Source: an uncultured Prevotella sp.
Lineage (GTDB): Bacteria; Bacteroidota; Bacteroidia; Bacteroidales; Bacteroidaceae
Reading direction: 5' to 3'
DNA length: 10,614 bases
Assembly (NCBI GenBank): GCA_900542795.1
Contig: UQPD01000088.1
Span: forward strand, 1 to 10,614
In this document: one piece after another, positions 6,642-10,614 of the stretch
Layout of the letters: each line of letters begins with the position of its first letter
How positions within the stretch are numbered: position 1 is the first letter of the stretch
Position numbers and translations under genes: made by a program
The notes under the pieces: generated by a model
What the model was told of the DNA's origin: nothing
Database searches by the model: none
What the model saw: only the letters and a program-made list of their open reading frames with translations

Positions 6642-6695
6642 CACACGAAAAAAAATAAAAAGTACACATATTCATTAAATTCAAAATAAGAAACT

Positions 6696-6935
6696 ATGTC
6701 TGATATTGAAGCAAAAGTAAAGGCTATCATCGTTGACAAGCTCAGCGTTGACGAATCTGAAGTTAAGAACGAAGCAAGCTTCGCTAACGACCTTGGCGCC
6801 GACTCTCTCGACACCGTAGAACTCATCATGGAGTTTGAGAAGGAATTCGGTATCACTATTCCTGATGACAAGTCAGAGAAGATCTCTACCGTAGGTGACG
6901 CTATCGCTTACATCGAAGAGAACGTCAACAAGTAA
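6696..6935 (+). CDS. acpP: Acyl carrier protein
   Basis: A 79-residue acidic protein, the normal ACP length, that carries acyl intermediates on a phosphopantetheine arm during type II fatty-acid synthesis in the cytoplasm. The attachment serine is S37 in GADSLDTVEL (34-43), the recognition helix that contacts FabF and other partners. Helices I to IV are all present and the sequence ends in YIEENVNK. Codons are strongly biased to C-ending forms (ATC, GAC, TAC), as expected for a highly expressed gene. It has its own full promoter and an A-rich leader. fabF follows downstream, but only after 535 bases of structured non-coding sequence with a terminator-like hairpin, so ACP is likely made in excess over FabF. 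Confidence 0.98.
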   Translation: MSDIEAKVKAIIVDKLSVDESEVKNEASFANDLGADSLDTVELIMEFEKEFGITIPDDKSEKISTVGDAIAYIEENVNK

Positions 6936-6975
6936 TCAAAGCTTGTCAAGCTTGACGATAACTCACACAACACAT

Positions 6976-7061
6976 TTAACGTTTAACGCGTATCGCATCT
7001 GCGTCGCTTCCTGAAAAGGGTGTGAGGCAAGGATGCTGCACGTTAAACGTTAATTGTTTTT
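6976..7061 (+). terminator. Long hairpin with T-rich tail after acpP
   Basis: TTAACGTTTAACG (6976-6988) is perfectly complementary to CGTTAAACGTTAA (7041-7053), a 13-bp stem enclosing 52 bases. Inside, GCATC (6995-6999) can pair with GATGC (7032-7036), and CCT/AGG flank a GAAA loop, so the whole may fold into one branched rod. A T-rich tail (TTGTTTTT) follows. It probably ends most acpP transcripts, though the compound shape is larger than a standard terminator and could be the end of a small RNA. Confidence 0.5.
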
Positions 7062-7215
7062 GTTGGACTTTCACGTCCTACAAGTTAACTTTTACTCCAC
7101 ACTCATTCATCATTTAAAGGTTGGTTTCAACCCGATTGTACTGCACGCTCAAACGTGTGCAAGGTATCTTCATGTCATAAAATGTGACGGGCAAAAAAAG
7201 ACCCACATAAGTCTG

Positions 7216-7356
7216 TTAGTAGATTAGTAAGCAGCCTGAAACGACAGTGGATGGACAAGAGCATAGTATAATATACAGGATTGCCTCTCTAACTTGAACA
7301 TTTGCATCTAATATATTATAATATGGCATCGCATCCCGCGCGTATTAATCTACTAA
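7216..7356. repeat. 11-bp inverted repeat enclosing a palindrome-rich segment
   Basis: TTAGTAGATTA (7216-7226) and TAATCTACTAA (7346-7356) are perfect complements 119 bases apart. Between them lies an A/T-rich stretch with the 12-bp palindrome ATATTATAATAT (7313-7324). It may be a structured transcript domain or a small insertion. No target duplication was evident, and chance cannot be excluded for arms this short. Confidence 0.4.
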
Positions 7357-7470
7357 ATGTTATGCCCATACACGGATAGACTTTCGAGGAAAACCATGTT
7401 ACACACAGACTGCAAGCATTGCAGTGTACACGAGGACACCACACCTTTATAATAACAAAAACTTATTTTT

Positions 7471-8733
7471 ATGGAACTCAAAAGAGTTGTTGTAACTGGC
7501 CTTGGTGCCCTTACTCCCGTTGGTAACACAGTGCCCGAAACTTGGGAAAACATCAAGAACGGTGTTAGCGGTGCTGGCCCTATCACTCACTTCGACGCTT
7601 CAAAGTTTAAAACTCAGTTTGCTTGCGAAGTTAAGAACTTTAAAGCTACCGACTTTATCGACCGTAAAGAGGCTCGTAAGATGGACCTCTACGAACAATA
7701 TGCCCTTGTTGCCGCTATGGAGGCTATTAAGGACTGCGGTTGGGACCTCGAAACTATTGACAAAAACCGTATCGGTGTTGTGCTTGGTGTTGGTATCGGT
7801 GGTATTCACACTTTCGAAGAAGAAGCAGGCTACTATGCTATGAACAAGGAGAATGGTCCTAAGTTCAATCCCTTCTTCATCCCCAAAATGATTGCCGACA
7901 TTGCATCAGGACAGATTTCTATCCAATATGGTTTCCATGGTCCTAACTATACCACGACTTCAGCTTGTGCCTCTTCAACCAACGCTTTGGCTGACGCATT
8001 TAACCTTATCCGTTTGGGCAAGGCTGACGCTATGGTTACAGGTGGTGCTGAAGCTGCTATCTGGCCTTGTGGTGTAGGTGGTTTCAATGCTATGCACGCT
8101 CTCTCAACTCGTAACGACGATCCTACTCATGCTTCACGTCCTTTCAGTAAGAGTCGCGATGGCTTTATCATGGGCGAAGGTGCTGGTATCCTTATTCTTG
8201 AGGAATTGGAACACGCTAAGGCACGTGGTGCTAAGATTTATTGCGAAGTTGCAGGTGTAGGTATGTCGGCTGATGCTCACCACATCACGGCTTCTCACCC
8301 TGAAGGTCTTGGTGCTAACCTCGTAATGAAGGCTGCCCTTGAAGATGCAGAAATGCAGCCCGAAGACATCGACTACATCAACGTACATGGTACTTCAACT
8401 CCCGTAGGCGATATCTCTGAGGTTAAGGCTATCACCCAACTCTTTGGCGATCACGCTTACGAACTCAACATCTCTTCAACTAAGAGTATGACAGGTCACC
8501 TTTTGGGTGCTGCTGGTGCGGTTGAAGCACTTATCTGCTGTCTCTCAGTGCAGAACGACATTGTGCCTCCTACCATCAACCACGAAGACGATGACCAGGA
8601 CGAGAATATCGACTACAACCTCAACTTTACATTCAACAAGGCTCAAGAACGCCCCGTTCGTGCTGCTTTGAGCAACACCTTCGGCTTTGGCGGTCACAAC
8701 GCTTGCTGCATCATGAAGAAGTACGAGGACTAA
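7471..8733 (+). CDS. fabF: Beta-ketoacyl-ACP synthase II
   Basis: A 420-residue KAS II condensing enzyme that elongates acyl-ACP with malonyl-ACP in type II fatty-acid synthesis, acting on the product of the neighbouring acpP. The Cys-His-His triad is intact: C166 in TSACASS, H306 in NVHGTSTPVGD and H343 in SMTGHLLGAAGA, with the supporting K338 in SSTKSM. The N-terminus RVVVTGLGALTPVG is canonical and fixes the ATG at 7471; length agrees with FabF (about 410-420). The GFGGHN motif near the C-terminus is complete, so the enzyme appears fully active. It lies downstream of a long non-coding gap and upstream of rnc, with a large hairpin after its stop codon. FabF rather than FabB is indicated by the sequence pattern and pairing with acpP. 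Confidence 0.97.
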   Translation: MELKRVVVTGLGALTPVGNTVPETWENIKNGVSGAGPITHFDASKFKTQFACEVKNFKATDFIDRKEARKMDLYEQYALVAAMEAIKDCGWDLETIDKNRIGVVLGVGIGGIHTFEEEAGYYAMNKENGPKFNPFFIPKMIADIASGQISIQYGFHGPNYTTTSACASSTNALADAFNLIRLGKADAMVTGGAEAAIWPCGVGGFNAMHALSTRNDDPTHASRPFSKSRDGFIMGEGAGILILEELEHAKARGAKIYCEVAGVGMSADAHHITASHPEGLGANLVMKAALEDAEMQPEDIDYINVHGTSTPVGDISEVKAITQLFGDHAYELNISSTKSMTGHLLGAAGAVEALICCLSVQNDIVPPTINHEDDDQDENIDYNLNFTFNKAQERPVRAALSNTFGFGGHNACCIMKKYED

Positions 8734-8784
8734 TTTTCCCCTTACGGATGTGCAAATGTAAAGTGCTTTATGCGCAAATGTACT

Positions 8785-8865
8785 GATGTGCGAATGTGCA
8801 GATGAACACCTCTTATATATATAATAGGTATAATAGGTAGGCGTTCATCAGCACATTCGTGCATT
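8785..8865 (+). terminator. Long imperfect hairpin after fabF, with degenerate direct repeats
   Basis: Arms 8785-8811 and 8839-8865 are 27 bases each and pair at about 22 positions, enclosing an A/T-rich 27-base loop containing TATATATAATA and two ATAATAGGT copies. A related 13-mer occurs three times in direct orientation at 8747, 8769 and 8785 (GATGTGCAAATGT with one or two changes), the last forming the outer part of the left arm. No T-run follows directly, so termination would not be of the classic type. The hairpin may instead stabilise the fabF transcript or be a dispersed intergenic repeat. The rest of the 213-base fabF-rnc gap holds a second small hairpin. Confidence 0.5.
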
Positions 8866-8882
8866 GCGCATTCATACCCTAA

Positions 8883-8914
8883 GCTTTTTTAGAACATTAT
8901 TTTTATAAAAAAGC
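8883..8914. terminator. A/T hairpin upstream of rnc
   Basis: GCTTTTTTA (8883-8891) pairs perfectly with TAAAAAAGC (8906-8914) around a 14-base loop. Its right arm supplies T-rich sequence to a minus-strand transcript and its left arm to a plus-strand one, but no proper T-run follows the stem. Weak terminator or chance A/T symmetry. Confidence 0.3.
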
Positions 8915-8946
8915 CAAAGCATTTGCCATCATTGCAATTCAAAACT

Positions 8947-10614
8947 ATGATACTCAACTTGTTTGACCGAATGAAACTCCCTTTCCGTAAAAATAAGGAG
9001 TTTCTTTCGGCCTTATACGACATTTTGGGCTTCTATCCGCACAACCTCGATATTTACCGCATTGCTTTTTCGCACAAATCGCTGAGTTATCACCGCGACA
9101 ACGATGCAAAGGTTAGTGGTAAAGACCGTAAAGGCGGGGCAAAAGAGCGTCGTAAACCACGCACGGAAAATACATCGAAGCCCCTTAATAACGAACGATT
9201 GGAATATTTAGGTGACGCTGTACTCGAAAGCGTAGTAAGCGACATCTTGTTCCGTCACTTCCCCAACAAACGCGAAGGTTTTCTCACCTCAACCCGCTCA
9301 AAGATTGTTCAACGCGAAGCTTTGAACCATTTGGCAGCTGACATGGGACTCGAAAAACTCATCTTAGCAGCACAAGGCACGCGCATGGCACATACCAACA
9401 TTGGCGGAAATGCTTTCGAGGCACTAATGGGAGCCATCTATTTGGACCGTGGCTACAAACATTGCCATTGGTTTATCTCAAACCGTGTGATAGGTAGATA
9501 CGTTGACTTGGAAAATGTGGCACAGAAAGAGGTAAACTTCAAAAGCAAACTCTTGGAATGGAGCCAAAAGAACCGCATCAACATCTCGTTTAAAGATTCG
9601 GCTGACGACAACAAAGGCTTTAAAACCATCATTGTGATGGAAGGCATTACCTTGGCACGTGGCAATGGTCGCTCTAAAAAGGAAAGCCAGCAAGAGGCTT
9701 CGAAGGAAGCTCTCACCCGCATGCGTCGTGAACCCAAAACTTACGACAACATTTTCCGCGCAAAGGAAAAACGTACGGCAATGGAGGCTGAAGAATCGTT
9801 TGCTTTGCCCAAAATAGATGAGATTGAAAATTCAATCTCTAAGGGTAAAAAAACTAAGGCAGCTAAAAATGAAGCTGATGCGCCCGTGCTTGAAGACAAA
9901 AAGCAAGCTCCACAGTCGGCATCAGATGCAGCCTATGACACGGCTTACGATGAAACAGCAACCTTTGAAGTTATTGACACTCCCCCCGAAGAGCCTCAAC
10001 TCTCTGCTGAGTATTATGAGGAAAAAGGTTTGCCAGCTCCTCCTGAAGAGGATGAATTACGTGCTGCTGACGAGAAACTTCGCAAAAAACGTGCACGTAA
10101 CCGAGGTGCTAAAACCGTGGGCGATGCTGTGAAAGGTGTAAAGAAAGGGGTATCTACTCCTGAAGAGAAAGCTGAACGTCGCGAAGCAGAACGATTGGCT
10201 GAAGTTGAACGTCAACGTGCCAAGGCTGAGCGTAAACGCAAACAGATTGAAGCTCAACAAGCAGCTGATAAAACTGCTGCTAAAGCCCAAAAGACTGCCG
10301 AAACTTCTATCGAAGAGACTATAGTCGCGACAGAAGATATACCCGAAACAGGTGTGGAATTAGCAGAAGAAGTTGCTAAGCCCATTGTAGAAGAGGCTAT
10401 TGTTACAGAAAAAGCCCCTGAGAGAGTTGTTGAAGAAACAATTGCTGTTGAGGAAGAGCCTGAGCAAATAATTGAAGAAACAATTGCTGTTGAAGAAGAA
10501 CCTGAGCAAGTAATTGAAGAAACAATTGCTGTTGAAGAAGAGCCTGAGCAAGTAATTGAAGAAACAATTGCTGTTGAAGAAGAGCCTGAGCAAGTAATTG
10601 AAGAAACAATTGCT
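8947..10614 (+). CDS. rnc: Ribonuclease III with long charged C-terminal tail (3' end outside window)
   Basis: At least 556 residues, open to the window edge. The endonuclease cuts double-stranded RNA in rRNA maturation and mRNA turnover. The catalytic domain has NERLEYLGDAVLE (82-94; E83, E86 and D90 align with known acidic residues) and GNAFEALMGAIYLD (154-167; E158 conserved). The Asp usually found before AxxE is Asn155, a variant I recall as common in Bacteroidetes. A basic insertion (about 53-80, DRKGGAKERRK) precedes the signature. A dsRNA-binding domain follows (about 196-260, with ARGNGRSKKESQQEASKEAL). Bacterial RNase III usually ends near here at 220-260 residues; this one continues about 295 residues or more as a charged, low-complexity tail. 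The tail is acidic, then Lys/Arg/Glu-rich (about 372-445) and finally a tandem repeat of 14 residues. ATG at 8947 follows an A-rich leader. Confidence 0.92.
   Translation, partial: MILNLFDRMKLPFRKNKEFLSALYDILGFYPHNLDIYRIAFSHKSLSYHRDNDAKVSGKDRKGGAKERRKPRTENTSKPLNNERLEYLGDAVLESVVSDILFRHFPNKREGFLTSTRSKIVQREALNHLAADMGLEKLILAAQGTRMAHTNIGGNAFEALMGAIYLDRGYKHCHWFISNRVIGRYVDLENVAQKEVNFKSKLLEWSQKNRINISFKDSADDNKGFKTIIVMEGITLARGNGRSKKESQQEASKEALTRMRREPKTYDNIFRAKEKRTAMEAEESFALPKIDEIENSISKGKKTKAAKNEADAPVLEDKKQAPQSASDAAYDTAYDETATFEVIDTPPEEPQLSAEYYEEKGLPAPPEEDELRAADEKLRKKRARNRGAKTVGDAVKGVKKGVSTPEEKAERREAERLAEVERQRAKAERKRKQIEAQQAADKTAAKAQKTAETSIEETIVATEDIPETGVELAEEVAKPIVEEAIVTEKAPERVVEETIAVEEEPEQIIEETIAVEEEPEQVIEETIAVEEEPEQVIEETIAVEEEPEQVIEETIA
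10384..10614 (+). repeat. 42-bp (14-residue) tandem repeat in the RNase III tail, running off the window
   Basis: In-frame units start at 10384, 10426, 10468, 10510, 10552 and 10594, exactly 42 bp apart. The first is degenerate (IVEEAIVTEKAPER), the later ones read VIEETIAVEEEPEQ with minor changes, and the last is cut by the window edge. The 10510 and 10552 units appear identical at DNA level. Such near-identity suggests recent expansion and possible copy-number variation. The product is acidic (net negative) and probably extended or disordered. Confidence 0.93.

Larger units (their letters stand above)
6936..7470 (+). other. 535-base non-coding acpP-fabF gap with several hairpins
   Basis: No convincing coding region occurs on either strand. 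The stretch contains, in order, a 12-bp palindrome (GTCAAGCTTGAC, 6945-6956), a long-stem hairpin (6976-7053), short hairpins GGAC/GTCC near 7065-7078, GGTTG/CAACC near 7119-7133, GCAC/GTGC near 7143-7161 and GTCA/TGAC near 7174-7188, and then an 11-bp inverted repeat pair (7216-7356) enclosing the palindrome ATATTATAATAT (7313-7324). I see no full Bacteroidetes promoter for fabF here. The last bases before fabF are an A-rich leader. acpP and fabF are usually close together in Bacteroidetes, so this gap is long. It may encode a small RNA or be a 5' regulatory leader of fabF. Confidence 0.6.

Noticed and set aside
6936..7470. tRNA, rRNA or a known riboswitch in the acpP-fabF gap
   Set aside because: No cloverleaf, CCA end, or recognisable aptamer core could be found by eye.
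7353..7586. 77-residue minus-strand frame across the start of fabF
   Set aside because: It is antisense to the conserved FabF N-terminus and has no recognisable domain.
10360..10609. Minus-strand Phe/Asn/Leu-repeat frames at the right edge
   Set aside because: They are the antisense reading of the 42-bp repeat in rnc.

Overview
The window looks like a chromosomal segment from a Prevotella-like member of the Bacteroidales. Three things point there: promoters of the Bacteroidetes type (TTTG, 19-21 bases, TAnnTTTG) in front of purD and acpP; start codons preceded by A/T-rich leaders with no Shine-Dalgarno sequence; and Bacteroidetes-type variants in the proteins, such as SPETYEP in the metal-binding lipoprotein and GNAFEA in RNase III. 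The genus is inferred from overall likeness. No rRNA, tRNA, CRISPR array, transposase or phage gene was seen.

Layout. Positions 1-1420 hold one minus-strand gene, an orphan AAA_14/DUF4143 ATPase, with its own terminator-like hairpin and a 23-bp tandem repeat next to its promoter. All other genes are on the plus strand. They are purD (purine synthesis), a polytopic membrane protein of unknown function whose start codon is unclear, a small YqaA/DedA-type membrane protein, a ZnuA-like metal-binding lipoprotein and its ZnuC-like ATPase, then acpP, fabF and rnc. The rnc gene runs off the right edge while still open.

How the genes work together. AcpP carries the growing acyl chain and FabF elongates it, so these two form a fatty-acid synthesis unit, with RNase III downstream. 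ZnuA and ZnuC are two parts of a zinc (or manganese) importer, but the permease gene is absent from this window. PurD and the two membrane proteins show no clear functional link.

The least ordinary material is between and at the ends of genes. It includes the 23-bp tandem repeat (1422-1551), a 267-bp MITE-like element with 18-bp perfect inverted ends (4546-4812), a smaller inverted repeat sharing its AAGTTTAG core (2936-3021), and an unusually long, structured 535-bp acpP-fabF gap. There is also a long hairpin after fabF, and a near-identical 42-bp tandem repeat in a long charged tail of RNase III. I did not find a convincing new multi-gene system. The strongest leads are the RNase III tail, the acpP-fabF gap and the MITE-like element.
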